Source of the DNA: Oscillospiraceae bacterium
GTDB taxonomy: Bacteria; Bacillota; Clostridia; Oscillospirales; Ruminococcaceae
Length of the DNA: 18,917 nucleotides
Assembly: GCA_016297165.1 (NCBI GenBank)
Contig: JAEDHF010000018.1
Coordinates: 1 to 18,917, forward strand
Reading direction: 5' to 3'
Shown here: positions 6,154-15,598 of the stretch, one piece after another
Layout: each line of letters starts with the position of its first letter
How positions within the stretch are numbered: the first letter of the stretch is position 1
Program-made: the position numbers and the translations under genes
The notes under the pieces: model-generated
The model's input: only the letters and a program-made list of their open reading frames with translations
Database searches by the model: none
Told to the model about the DNA's origin: nothing

Positions 6154-7497
6154 ATGCCCGATAACTTAAGCTTAAAAAAACGCAGGCATCTTAATTCCTT
6201 TCAGATAATTATTCTCGGCTTTTTCGGGGTGATCTTTCTGGGAGCGCTTCTTCTGATGCTTCCGATATCTACAAATTCGGGGATAGTAACCCCCCTTAAC
6301 GAGGCGGCCTTTACCGCTACCTCTGCGGTTTGTGTAACGGGACTTGTGGTACAGGATACCGCTACCTACTGGTCGGGCTTCGGACAGGCGGTTATTCTTA
6401 TCCTTATACAGATAGGCGGTCTCGGAGTAGTTACCGTTACCGCTTCCTTCGCCCTTCTTTCGGGCAGGAATATTTCCCTCGCCCAGCGCAGTACAATGCA
6501 GGAGGCAATAGCCGCCCCGAAGGTAGGGGGAATAGTTAAGCTTACCGCCTTTATTCTTAAGGCTACCTTTATTTTCGAGCTTGCCGGAGCGCTTATTATG
6601 CTGCCTGTATTCTGCTCCGATTTCGGAGTAAGGGGTATATGGATGGCGATATTCCATTCCGTTTCAGCCTTCTGCAACGCAGGCTTCGATATTATGGGTA
6701 CTCCCGAAGCGCCCTTCGCTTCTCTTACCTATTATATGGCTCACCCTGTAATAAATGTTGCGGTAATACTCCTTATCGTTATAGGCGGTATCGGCTTCCT
6801 TACCTGGGAGGATGTTTATACACACAGGCTTCATTTTAAAAACTACCGTATGCAAAGCAAGGTAATTTTCCTTGTTACGGGACTTCTTATACTTATTCCC
6901 GCTATTATCTTCTTTTTCTTCGAGTTTTCCGATATGCCCCTTAACGAAAGGATTTTCGCTTCCTTGTTCCAGTCGGTTACCCCCCGAACAGCAGGCTTCA
7001 ACACCGCCGACCTCGCTGCCATGAGCCCTATGGGGCAGGGTATTATTACCGTGCTTATGCTTATCGGCGGCTCTCCCGGTTCAACGGCAGGTGGTATGAA
7101 AACTACTACTGTAGCCGTGCTTTTCGCTAATGTTATTGCAGTATTCCGCCGCAAGGAGGAAACCCAGTTCTTCGGCAGAAGAGTAGATAACAGCGCCGTA
7201 AGAAGCGCTGCTACCATTCTTATAATGTATATCACCCTGTTTTTCAGCGGCGCAGTCGCAATCAGCACCATAGAGGGCATACCCTTCGGGGAATGCGTTT
7301 TCGAAACCGCTTCGGCGGTAGGTACGGCGGGGCTTACCCTCGGAATAACTACATCCCTCGGTATCGCCTCACAGATTATTCTTATGATTCTTATGTTCCT
7401 CGGAAGAGTAGGAGGCTTAACTCTTATTTTCGCTACAATTTCGGGTATAAACAAGAACCTCTCGAAGCTTCCTCAGGAAAAAATTACAGTAGGATAA
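6154..7497 (+). CDS. ktrB: Trk/Ktr-type potassium uptake protein, membrane subunit
   Basis: This 447-residue membrane protein forms the ion-conducting part of a Ktr/Trk K+ (or Na+/K+) uptake system. Four repeated selectivity-filter segments are visible: VTGL (61-64), NAGFD (175-179), TAGF (279-282) and GTAGL (390-394), each with the key filter Gly. GGSPGSTAGGMK (305-316) marks the intramembrane loop region thought to gate the pore. About ten membrane segments can be seen. The length fits KtrB better than the longer TrkH. GGAGG (6143-6147) precedes the ATG. The NAD-binding regulatory subunit follows 12 nt later, as usual for the family. Choice of KtrB over TrkH naming is the main uncertainty. 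Confidence 0.92.
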   Translation: MPDNLSLKKRRHLNSFQIIILGFFGVIFLGALLLMLPISTNSGIVTPLNEAAFTATSAVCVTGLVVQDTATYWSGFGQAVILILIQIGGLGVVTVTASFALLSGRNISLAQRSTMQEAIAAPKVGGIVKLTAFILKATFIFELAGALIMLPVFCSDFGVRGIWMAIFHSVSAFCNAGFDIMGTPEAPFASLTYYMAHPVINVAVILLIVIGGIGFLTWEDVYTHRLHFKNYRMQSKVIFLVTGLLILIPAIIFFFFEFSDMPLNERIFASLFQSVTPRTAGFNTADLAAMSPMGQGIITVLMLIGGSPGSTAGGMKTTTVAVLFANVIAVFRRKEETQFFGRRVDNSAVRSAATILIMYITLFFSGAVAISTIEGIPFGECVFETASAVGTAGLTLGITTSLGIASQIILMILMFLGRVGGLTLIFATISGINKNLSKLPQEKITVG

Positions 7498-7509
7498 AGG
7501 AGAATTGAA

Positions 7510-8157
7510 ATGAAATCGGTTTTACTAATAGGTCTCGGTCGTTTCGGCCGCCATATCGCCGAACAGCTTAACTCCCTCGGACATGAGGTAATGGCGATAG
7601 ACCATAACGAGGAAAGAGTAAATAAGGTTCTTCCCTTTGTTACCAATGCGCAGATAGGGGACAGCAGAAACGAGGCTTTTCTCAGAACTCTCGGTATTCC
7701 CAATTATGACGTCTGCATTATCACTATCGCCAGCGATTTTCAGAGCTCCCTCGAAACCACCTCTCTTGTAAAGGAGCTGGGCGGAAAGCTTGTTGTTGCC
7801 CGTGCTGAAAGGGACGTGCAGCAGAAATTCCTTTTAAGAAACGGCGCAGACGAGGTAGTTTACCCCGAAAACCAGATTGCACGCTGGATGGCTATACGCT
7901 ATACCTCCGACCACGTTCTCGATTATATCGAAATCGACGGGGATCACGCTATTTTCGAGATAAAGGTTCCTAAGGAATGGATAGGAAAAAACGTAGGACA
8001 GATTGATATCCGAAGAAGATACAACGTAAACATTATGGGAGTAAGGCAGAACGGAAAAATGAGCGTTTCCGTAACCCCCGAAACAATGCTTACAGAGGAT
8101 AAATCTCTCCTCGTTGTCGGCGATTATAAGACTTTACATAAGTGCTTCCATATCTGA
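7510..8157 (+). CDS. ktrA: Trk/Ktr potassium uptake regulatory subunit (RCK protein)
   Basis: This 215-residue cytosolic protein is the RCK-type gating partner of the upstream transporter. The N-terminal nucleotide-binding domain has GLGRFG (8-13) and Asp31 at the end of the second strand (MAIDHNEE), typical of NAD/ATP binding. It continues through IGDSRNE and VVARAERDVQQKFLLRNGADEVVYPE. A C-terminal TrkA-C domain runs from about residue 135 (DYIEIDGDHAIFEIKVP) to the end. Length is normal for KtrA and half that of the duplicated TrkA. It starts 12 nt after ktrB, with AAAGGAGAA overlapping the ktrB stop region, and ends just before a terminator. Confidence 0.92.
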   Translation: MKSVLLIGLGRFGRHIAEQLNSLGHEVMAIDHNEERVNKVLPFVTNAQIGDSRNEAFLRTLGIPNYDVCIITIASDFQSSLETTSLVKELGGKLVVARAERDVQQKFLLRNGADEVVYPENQIARWMAIRYTSDHVLDYIEIDGDHAIFEIKVPKEWIGKNVGQIDIRRRYNVNIMGVRQNGKMSVSVTPETMLTEDKSLLVVGDYKTLHKCFHI

Positions 8158-8164
8158 TTATTAA

Positions 8165-8200
8165 GGCTGCCGGTATTGTTTTCTGCCGGCAGTCTTTTTT
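8165..8200 (+). terminator. intrinsic terminator after ktrA
   Basis: GGCTGCCGG (8165-8173) pairs with CCGGCAGTC (8186-8194), including one G-U pair, and is followed by TTTTTT (8195-8200). It closes the Ktr operon 7 nt after the ktrA stop codon. Confidence 0.9.
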
Positions 8201-8239
8201 CTGCCGCTTTAAATCGATGCAAAAAATTTCAAAAAACTA

Positions 8240-8268
8240 TTGACAAATTAAAGCGATAGTGCTATACT
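8240..8268 (+). promoter_or_regulatory. promoter of the trp operon
   Basis: TTGACA (8240-8245), a 17-nt spacer and TATACT (8263-8268) lie immediately upstream of the T-box leader. Transcription should start near 8275. Confidence 0.85.
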
Positions 8269-8274
8269 GTGAAA

Positions 8275-8590
8275 AACAAGTGAATAGGGTCGTTGTAAAT
8301 GACCTGTAAACCGTTGAGGCGGAGATAAAGCTAATTATGATTTTACAGAGAGTCCGGGCAGGTGAAAGCCGGATAAACCCCAGGTTAGCAAATGGACCGC
8401 TGAGGGCGCAGTCAAAGGCGTATTGTTATATGCCGAGTATTCTGCGACGTGGGACATACGTAAGTTGTCGGGGATATGTAGGTATCCTGCAAGGGCACAG
8501 CCTCAAAGCTGTGAATCAAGGTGGCACCGCGGAAATAGTATTTTTCGTCCTTGACAGAAGCTGAATTTCTGTCAAGGGCGTTTTTGTTTT
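8275..8590 (+). promoter_or_regulatory. T-box riboswitch, tryptophan specifier
   Basis: The leader between promoter and trpE is a T-box that senses uncharged tRNA. Stem I begins with AGAGAG (8347-8352), includes a GGTGAAA distal-loop-like motif (8361-8367), and on its 3' side offers TGG followed by A (8393-8396), the expected tryptophan specifier. The T-box itself, AAGGTGGCACCGCGG (8518-8532), is an almost canonical match, with TGGCA placed to pair with the tRNA NCCA end. The following CGTCCTT is shared between antiterminator and terminator. An additional small hairpin, GGTC/GACC at 8288-8304, precedes stem I. Uncharged tRNA-Trp should stabilise the antiterminator and turn on trpEGDCFBA. The T-box call is certain; the exact specifier frame is read by eye. 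Confidence 0.93.
8546..8590 (+). terminator. regulated terminator of the T-box leader
   Basis: CGTCCTTGACAGAA (8546-8559) pairs with TTCTGTCAAGGGCG (8567-8580), with one G-U pair, and is followed by TTTTTGTTTT (8581-8590). Its 5' arm overlaps the 3' side of the antiterminator, giving mutually exclusive folds. trpE begins 38 nt downstream. Confidence 0.92.
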
Positions 8591-8627
8591 ATAGCCTTCG
8601 GCAGAGCCTTACAACGGAGGTGTTTTT

Positions 8628-10091
8628 ATGAATTATTTACCAAGCCTTGAAAAAGTTAAGGAAATTGCAGAAAGCGGAAAATACAGCATTGTTCCCGTAA
8701 GCTGTGAAATCCTGTCGGATATCTGTACGCCGATTGAGGCGCTTAAGAAGCTTAAGAATGTTTCTTCCCATTGTTATCTGCTTGAATCGGTAACAGACAG
8801 GGAGAAATGGGGAAGATACACCTTTTTAGGCTTCGACCCTAAGCTTGAAATAACCTGCTCGGGAAGAAATATGAAAATCGGAGACGTTAAGATAGAAACC
8901 GACGACCCTTCTAAGCAGCTTCGCAGCATCTTAGCGGAATATAAAATCCCGAAGCTCGATTATTTGCCATCCTTTACAGGCGGACTTGTAGGCTATTTCT
9001 CCTACGATTTCCTTAAATACAGCGAGCCTACCGTTGATATCGAAACGGAGGATACGGAGAATTTCAAGGATATCGACCTTATGCTCTTCGATAAGGTAAT
9101 AGCCTTCGATAATTTCCGACAGAAGATTATCCTTATTGCGAATATATCCCTTGAGGACTATGAAACAGGGTACAATAAGGCGAAAATGGAGCTTGATAAC
9201 CTTGTGTCCCTCTTAAAGAACGGGGCGCAGAAGGAGCAGACAGGCAGACTTACGGGAGAGGTTACACCCCTTTTCAATAAGGAAAGCTACTGTGAAATGG
9301 TAGAAAAGGCTAAGGGTCATATAAGAGAGGGAGATATCTTCCAGATTGTCCTGTCCAACCGTCTTTCCGCTCCCTTCGAGGGCAGTCTCCTCAACACCTA
9401 CAGAGTTCTTCGTACCCTTAACCCTTCCCCCTATATGTTCTATTTTTCGGGTATGGACGTGGAAATTGCAGGAGCTTCTCCCGAAACTCTTGTGAAGCTT
9501 GAAAACGGTATTCTTCATACCTTCCCTCTCGCAGGAACTCGTCCCAGAGGAAAAACAGAGTCGGAGGACAAGGCGCTTGAGGCGGAGCTTTTAAAGGACG
9601 AAAAGGAGCTCGCCGAGCACAATATGTTAGTAGATTTAGGAAGAAACGACTTAGGAAAAATCAGTAAATTCGGTACCGTTTCGGTAGAGAAATTAAGAAG
9701 CATTGAGCGGTATTCCCACGTTATGCATATAGGTTCAACGGTAAGGGGCGAAATAAGAGAGGATAAGGACGCCATTGACGCAGTAAGCGCAGTGCTTCCT
9801 GCAGGAACCTTATCGGGAGCGCCGAAAATAAGAGCCTGCCAGCTTATAGCGGAGCTCGAAAACAACAAGAGGGGAATCTACGGCGGCGCAATCGGATATA
9901 TCGACTTTACGGGCAATCTCGATACCTGTATAGCTATAAGAATAGCCTACAAGAAAAACGGAAAGGTTTTCGTAAGAAGCGGCGCAGGAATCGTAGCGGA
10001 CTCCGACCCCGAAAAGGAATATCAGGAATGCATAAATAAAGCGGCGGCGGTAGTCAAGGCTTTAAAAATGGGAGAGGAGGCGGAAGTATGA
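8628..10091 (+). CDS. trpE: anthranilate synthase component I
   Basis: This 487-residue protein converts chorismate to anthranilate using ammonia from TrpG, the committed step to tryptophan. The N-terminal regulatory part has LLES (51-54) and KWGRYTFLG, the usual site of tryptophan feedback inhibition. The chorismate-binding domain shows GDIFQIVLSNR, AGASPETLVKLENG, FPLAGTRPRGKTE, DLGRNDLGKISKFG, HIGSTVRGEI, LPAGTLSGAPKIRA and GYIDFTGNLDTCIAIR. Length is normal, with no fusion to TrpG. GGAGG (8616-8620) precedes the ATG. The stop overlaps the trpG start by four bases (ATGA at 10088-10091), suggesting coupled translation of the two subunits. Transcription should be under T-box control. Confidence 0.97.
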   Translation: MNYLPSLEKVKEIAESGKYSIVPVSCEILSDICTPIEALKKLKNVSSHCYLLESVTDREKWGRYTFLGFDPKLEITCSGRNMKIGDVKIETDDPSKQLRSILAEYKIPKLDYLPSFTGGLVGYFSYDFLKYSEPTVDIETEDTENFKDIDLMLFDKVIAFDNFRQKIILIANISLEDYETGYNKAKMELDNLVSLLKNGAQKEQTGRLTGEVTPLFNKESYCEMVEKAKGHIREGDIFQIVLSNRLSAPFEGSLLNTYRVLRTLNPSPYMFYFSGMDVEIAGASPETLVKLENGILHTFPLAGTRPRGKTESEDKALEAELLKDEKELAEHNMLVDLGRNDLGKISKFGTVSVEKLRSIERYSHVMHIGSTVRGEIREDKDAIDAVSAVLPAGTLSGAPKIRACQLIAELENNKRGIYGGAIGYIDFTGNLDTCIAIRIAYKKNGKVFVRSGAGIVADSDPEKEYQECINKAAAVVKALKMGEEAEV

Positions 10092-10660
10092 TTTTACTTA
10101 TAGATAATTACGACAGCTTTTCATACAATCTCTTTCAGCTTATCGGAGAAATAAACCCCGATATAAAGGTTATACGAAACGATGAGATGACGATAGAGGA
10201 GATTGAAAGGCTTAATCCCGAAAGGATAATTCTTTCTCCCGGTCCCGGCCGCCCCGAGGACGCAGGTATAATAATCGAGGTCGCTAAGACAATTTCAAGG
10301 AAGATTCCGACTCTCGGAGTCTGCCTCGGACATCAGGCAATATGTGCCGCCTACGGTGCTGAAATAACATACGCAAAGCAGCTTATGCACGGAAAGCAAT
10401 CTGTGGTAAGCCTGGAGAAGGACTGCCCCTTATTTAAAGGAGTTACGGAAAAAACTCCCGTAGCCCGTTATCATTCCCTTGCGGCGAAGGCGGATACTAT
10501 TCCCGACTGCCTTAAGGCTACGGCGGTAACCGAGGACGGCGAGATTATGGCAGTTCAGCATAAGGAATACCCCATTTTCGGAGTACAGTTTCACCCCGAG
10601 TCAATTTTAACTCCCGAGGGAAGAAAAATGCTCGACAATTTTATTAACGGAGGTTTTTGA
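10088..10660 (+). CDS. trpG: anthranilate synthase component II (glutamine amidotransferase)
   Basis: This 190-residue class I glutamine amidotransferase supplies ammonia to TrpE. The catalytic triad is visible: Cys79 in GVCLGHQ, and His169 and Glu171 in QFHPES. The oxyanion-side loop SPGPGRPEDAG is at about 50-60. It is a stand-alone glutaminase, neither fused to TrpD nor to TrpE. In many Firmicutes such a subunit also serves PabB in folate synthesis. No pabB is present in the window, so sharing cannot be judged. It overlaps trpE by 4 nt and is followed 1 nt later by trpD. Confidence 0.97.
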   Translation: MILLIDNYDSFSYNLFQLIGEINPDIKVIRNDEMTIEEIERLNPERIILSPGPGRPEDAGIIIEVAKTISRKIPTLGVCLGHQAICAAYGAEITYAKQLMHGKQSVVSLEKDCPLFKGVTEKTPVARYHSLAAKADTIPDCLKATAVTEDGEIMAVQHKEYPIFGVQFHPESILTPEGRKMLDNFINGGF

Positions 10661-10661
10661 T

Positions 10662-11678
10662 ATGATTAAGGAAGCAATAGTAAAAATCGTAGATAAGAAG
10701 GATTTAACCTACGACGAGGCTTATGCCGTAATAACCGAAATTATGAGCGGCGAAACAACCCCTACCCAGAACGCAGCCTTTTTAGCGGCGCTTTCCACAA
10801 AAAGCACAAAGGCGGAAACAATCGAAGAAATAACAGGCTGTGCGGCGGCTATGAGGGATAAGGCTACGAAGGTAGAGCATAACCTCGACGTTATGGAAAT
10901 CGTAGGAACAGGCGGCGACGGCGCTCATAGCTTCAATATTTCCACAACAACCGCTATCGTCTGTGCGGCGGCAGAAATGAAAATCGCAAAGCACGGCAAC
11001 CGTGCGGCGTCCTCGGCTTGCGGAACTGCGGACTGCCTTGAAGCTTTAGGCGTAAATATCAATCTTGAGCCCGAAAAGTGCGTTGAGCTTCTCGAAAAAG
11101 TAGGCTTCTGCTTCTTCTTCGCCCAGAAATACCATACCTCAATGAAATATGTGGGCGGTATAAGAAAGGAGCTCGGTATCCGTACCGTATTCAACATTTT
11201 AGGACCCCTCACCAATCCTGCAAGCCCGAAAAGACAGCTTCTCGGCGTTTATGACGGCTCTCTTGTTGAGCCCCTTGCACAGGTGCTTATGAAGCTCGGC
11301 GTCAATAAGGGTATGGTAGTTTTCGGGCAGGATAAGCTGGACGAAATTTCCCTTTCCGCTCCTACAACCGTTTCCGAATTCAAGGACGGCTGGTTCAAGA
11401 CCTACGAAATTACTCCCGAGGAATTCGGTTTCGAACGCTGTACAAAAGAGGATTTGAAGGGCGGTACTCCCGAAGAGAATGCCGCAATCACAAGAGCAAT
11501 TCTTAGCGGCGAAAAGGGTCATAAGAGAAACGCAGTACTTATGAATGCAGGCGCAGCCCTCTATATCGGCGATAAGGCGGCTTCTATGGCAGAGGGAATT
11601 AAGCTTGCCGCTGAAACAATCGACAGCGGTAAGGCTACGAAAACCTTAGAAGAGCTTATCCGCGTTTCCAACTCCTGA
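10662..11678 (+). CDS. trpD: anthranilate phosphoribosyltransferase
   Basis: This 338-residue enzyme transfers the phosphoribosyl group from PRPP to anthranilate. Family motifs are intact: GTGGDGAHSFNIST (82-95) for PRPP binding and KHGNRAASSACGTADCLEALG from residue 110. Later blocks are KYVGGIRKELGIRTVFNILGPLTNP and QDKLDEIS. Length is normal and no other domain is fused. An AACGGAGG site lies just before the ATG, inside the end of trpG. The gap to trpC is 8 nt. Confidence 0.97.
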   Translation: MIKEAIVKIVDKKDLTYDEAYAVITEIMSGETTPTQNAAFLAALSTKSTKAETIEEITGCAAAMRDKATKVEHNLDVMEIVGTGGDGAHSFNISTTTAIVCAAAEMKIAKHGNRAASSACGTADCLEALGVNINLEPEKCVELLEKVGFCFFFAQKYHTSMKYVGGIRKELGIRTVFNILGPLTNPASPKRQLLGVYDGSLVEPLAQVLMKLGVNKGMVVFGQDKLDEISLSAPTTVSEFKDGWFKTYEITPEEFGFERCTKEDLKGGTPEENAAITRAILSGEKGHKRNAVLMNAGAALYIGDKAASMAEGIKLAAETIDSGKATKTLEELIRVSNS

Positions 11679-11686
11679 GGTGCGGT

Positions 11687-12466
11687 ATGACGATACTTGA
11701 TAAGCTTGCGGAGCACGCCTTTGAGCGCATAAAAGCGGCAGAAAAGGCAGTACCCTTCGATGAGGTAAGGAGTAAGGCGCTTTCGCTCCCGAAGGGTGAT
11801 TTCGCTTTTGAAAAAGCTCTTAAAAAGCCCGATATTTCTTTTATCTGCGAATGTAAGAAGGCTTCTCCCTCTAAAGGGATAATAGCGGAGGATTTTCCTT
11901 ATCTTAAAATTGCGGAGGAATACGAAAAAGCGGGAGCAGACTGCATTTCCGTACTTACCGAGCCGAAATGGTTTTTAGGCAGCGACGAATACCTTAGAGA
12001 AATTGCAGAAAGGGTATCTATCCCCTGTATAAGAAAGGATTTTACCGTTGACGGGTATATTATTTACGAGGCGAAGCTTTTAGGCGCTAAGGCGGTACTT
12101 CTGATATGCTCAATCCTTTCGGCGGAGCAGATAAGGGAGTATATCGGAATCTGCGACAGCTTAGGTATTTCCGCCCTTGTAGAGGCGCACGACGAAAACG
12201 AGGTAAAGACCGCTCTTAACTGCGGCGCTCGTATTATCGGCGTAAATAACCGCAATTTAAAGGATTTTTCCGTAGATACGGATAACAGCAGGCGAATGAG
12301 GGAACTTGTCCCCGACAGCGTGGTTTTCGTATCGGAAAGCGGCGTAAGAACAGCCAAGGATATAAAAAAGCTTCGTGAAATAGGCGCAGACGCCGTTCTT
12401 ATCGGCGAAACTCTTATGAGAGCGGAGGATAAAAAGGCGAAGCTAAGAGAACTTAAGGGGTTATAA
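11687..12466 (+). CDS. trpC: indole-3-glycerol-phosphate synthase
   Basis: This 259-residue TIM-barrel enzyme closes and decarboxylates the carboxyphenylamino-deoxyribulose phosphate to indole-3-glycerol phosphate. Visible signatures are FICECKKASPSKGII (52-66, with active-site Lys57 and phosphate-binding Ser/Lys), CIRKDFTVDGYIIYEAKLLGAKAVLLI with the second catalytic Lys, LVEAHDENE, IIGVNNRNLKDFSVD and VSESGVRT. It is separate from TrpF, unlike the fused TrpCF of enteric bacteria. The ATG lies 8 nt after the trpD stop, with TGAGGTG as the ribosome site formed partly by that stop codon. Confidence 0.97.
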   Translation: MTILDKLAEHAFERIKAAEKAVPFDEVRSKALSLPKGDFAFEKALKKPDISFICECKKASPSKGIIAEDFPYLKIAEEYEKAGADCISVLTEPKWFLGSDEYLREIAERVSIPCIRKDFTVDGYIIYEAKLLGAKAVLLICSILSAEQIREYIGICDSLGISALVEAHDENEVKTALNCGARIIGVNNRNLKDFSVDTDNSRRMRELVPDSVVFVSESGVRTAKDIKKLREIGADAVLIGETLMRAEDKKAKLRELKGL

Positions 12467-12469
12467 CCT

Positions 12470-13069
12470 ATGACAAAGATAAAGCTTTGCGGTCTTAGCC
12501 GACCCTGTGATATTGACTATGTAAACGAGCTTTTACCCGAATATATTGGTTTCGTTTTCTGGGAGAAGAGTAAGCGTTTTGTTTCTCCCGAAAGGGCGAG
12601 GGAGCTCAGAAATAAGCTAAGAAAAGAGATAATTCCCGTAGGGGTATTTGTCGATGAAAAAATAGAAGAAATAGCGAAGCTTGTGAAAGACGGGGTTATT
12701 GATATTGTTCAGCTTCACGGAAGGGAAAACGAGGAATATATCGAGAAACTGCGCAGGAAAACAGCCTGCCCCATAATAAAAGCGTACCTTATAAAAAGCG
12801 AGGAGGACGTTATAGAAGCCAACATCAGTAAGGCTGATTTTGTACTTCTCGATTCGGGGCTCGGCGGAGGGAAAACCTTCGACCATTCGCTTTTAAAGGA
12901 AATTAACCGTCCCTATTTCCTCGCAGGAGGACTTACCCCCGAAAATGTGGGAGCTGCCGTAAAGGAGCTTAAGCCCTTTGCCGTTGACGCAAGCTCTTCC
13001 CTCGAAACAGAGGGCTTTAAGGATAAGGAAAAAATGACCGCCTTCGTTAAAGCGGTCAGAAAGGAATAG
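12470..13069 (+). CDS. trpF: phosphoribosylanthranilate isomerase
   Basis: This 199-residue TIM-barrel isomerase performs the Amadori rearrangement between the TrpD and TrpC steps. The catalytic Cys7 is in KLCGLS. The general acid Asp is likely the one in VLLDSGLGGGKTFDH. The phosphate-binding end has FLAGGLTPENV and FAVDASSSLETEGFKD, where many family members read DVSSGVE; this one has an Ala-Ser-Ser-Ser-Leu variant. It starts 3 nt after trpC, with only a weak GGGG-rich ribosome site, so translation is probably coupled. Confidence 0.95.
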   Translation: MTKIKLCGLSRPCDIDYVNELLPEYIGFVFWEKSKRFVSPERARELRNKLRKEIIPVGVFVDEKIEEIAKLVKDGVIDIVQLHGRENEEYIEKLRRKTACPIIKAYLIKSEEDVIEANISKADFVLLDSGLGGGKTFDHSLLKEINRPYFLAGGLTPENVGAAVKELKPFAVDASSSLETEGFKDKEKMTAFVKAVRKE

Positions 13070-13073
13070 ATTT

Positions 13074-14250
<1,177 letters not shown>

Positions 14251-14258
<8 letters not shown>

Positions 14259-15024
14259 TATAAGAAAAGCATTTGAGAATAAAAAAGCGTTTATTCCGTT
14301 TGTAACCTGCGGCGACCCCGACCTTACAACAACGGGAAAAATTGTCCGTGCAGCAGTAGAAAACGGCGCCGATTTGATTGAGTTCGGTATTCCCTTTTCA
14401 GACCCTACGGCGGAGGGCCCCGTTATTCAGGGGGCAAATATCCGCGCTCTTTCGGGAGGGGTTACTACCGATAAGATTTTCGATTTCGTAAGAGAACTGA
14501 GAAAGGACGTAAAAATTCCTCTTGTGTTTATGACCTACGCTAACGTAGTTTTCTCCTACGGTGCGGAAAGGTTCATTTCCACCTGTGCCGAAACGGGAAT
14601 TGACGGCATTATCCTGCCCGACCTGCCCTTCGAGGAAAAGGGAGAGTTTCAGCCTGTATGCAAGAAATACGGTGTTGACCTTATTTCCCTTATTGCGCCT
14701 ACCTCCGATAAGAGAATCGCCATGATAGCGAAGAAAGCGGAGGGCTTCCTCTATATCGTTTCAAGTCTCGGCGTTACGGGAACAAGAAGCGAAATCACCA
14801 CCGACCTCGCTTCTATCATAAAGGTAGTACGGGAGAATACGGATATACCCTGCGCTATCGGCTTCGGTATCTCTACCCCCGAACAGGCTAAGAGAATGGC
14901 AGGACTTTCCGACGGCGTAATAGTCGGCTCGGCAATTATCAAGCTTATCGAAAAGAGCGGAGAAAATGCACCCAAAGCGGTAGGCGAATACGTTAAGGAA
15001 ATGAAAGCGGCAATATCGGGTTAA
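14251..15024 (+). CDS. trpA: tryptophan synthase alpha chain
   Basis: The start is set at 14251, where GGGGAGG (14238-14244) is well placed; a longer in-frame ATG at 14215 lies deep inside trpB and would add an unrelated tail. The 257-residue TIM barrel releases indole from indole-3-glycerol phosphate and channels it to TrpB. Glu44 in IEFGIPFSDP corresponds to catalytic Glu49 of E. coli. The position of catalytic Asp60 is Glu55 here (DPTAEGP instead of DPLADGP). The phosphate-binding end has SSLGVTGTRSE and IGFGISTPEQ. It is the last gene of the trp operon; only a weak hairpin (AAATGAA/TTCATTT, near 15045-15095) follows. Confidence 0.96.
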
Positions 15025-15124
15025 TCTATCAATAGTTTATTTCGCAAATGAAACAGATTTTTCTGCAATTTTCACTTCATTTTAACCTAATTATCACAAA
15101 TTTTCAGAAATTCCTTAAAATGCG

Positions 15125-15153
15125 TTGACATTTGATTTACTGTGTGGTAAAAT
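15125..15153 (+). promoter_or_regulatory. promoter of the DUF4190-like gene
   Basis: TTGACA (15125-15130), 17 nt and TAAAAT (15148-15153) lie 32 nt upstream of the start at 15185. Confidence 0.75.
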
Positions 15154-15184
15154 GTAGTCAAATATTTTCAGGAGGAAATTCAAT

Positions 15185-15511
15185 ATGACAACAAAGAATA
15201 AGTCCATTGTAGCTTTAGTTTGCGGTATTCTCGGTATCGTAGGCGGTTGGTTCCCTATTGTTTGTTATTTCACAACAGTTCTTGCTATTGTTGGTTTAGT
15301 ATTCGGTGCCATGGCGCTTAAGGATAAGCCCCAGGGTAACGAAAAGGGTATGGCTGTTGCAGGTCTTGTTTGCGGTATCGTTGGTACTGTATTCGGTTTT
15401 ATCGGCGTTCTTTGCGCAGTATGCGCATGCGTTGCTCTTGGTGCAGTTGGCGGCGAATTACAGAATGCTCTTAACGAGTATGCAAATTCTATCGGTATGT
15501 TTATCGCATAA
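15185..15511 (+). CDS. small DUF4190-like membrane protein
   Basis: This 108-residue protein has the layout of DUF4190 proteins. A short polar start (MTTKNKS) is followed by glycine-rich hydrophobic segments at about 8-21 and 26-45, a short charged loop (LKDKPQGNEKGMA, 45-57), and another hydrophobic stretch at about 58-90 with GLVCGIVGTVFGFIG. The first and third segments share an A-L/G-VCGI-G pattern, as in an internal duplication. No enzymatic function is known for the family. It has its own promoter, an AGGAGG site before ATG and a terminator, so it is probably a monocistronic unit. Confidence 0.8.
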   Translation: MTTKNKSIVALVCGILGIVGGWFPIVCYFTTVLAIVGLVFGAMALKDKPQGNEKGMAVAGLVCGIVGTVFGFIGVLCAVCACVALGAVGGELQNALNEYANSIGMFIA

Positions 15512-15543
15512 GCGAATACATATTACGGAATAATTAAGGAAAC

Positions 15544-15580
15544 TTAAAGGATAGTGCTCTGCGCTATCCTTTAGTTTTTT
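15544..15580 (+). terminator. intrinsic terminator between the DUF4190-like gene and the Lgt-like gene
   Basis: TAAAGGATAG (15545-15554) pairs with CTATCCTTTA (15564-15573). Inner pairs T-G, G-C and C-G extend it to a 3-nt loop, and TTTTTT follows at 15575-15580. The next start codon is only 19 nt downstream, so the Lgt-like gene begins directly behind the terminator. Confidence 0.88.
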
Positions 15581-15598
15581 GGTTTTCAGGAGGATACT

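Noticed and set aside
6843..7454. 203-codon open frame antisense to ktrB
   Set aside because: It mirrors the strongly conserved transporter frame, has no ribosome site and matches no family; it is a shadow of codon bias.
8337..8564. 75-codon open frame inside the trp leader
   Set aside because: It covers stem I, the specifier and the T-box motif, which are RNA elements, and it ends in the terminator stem.
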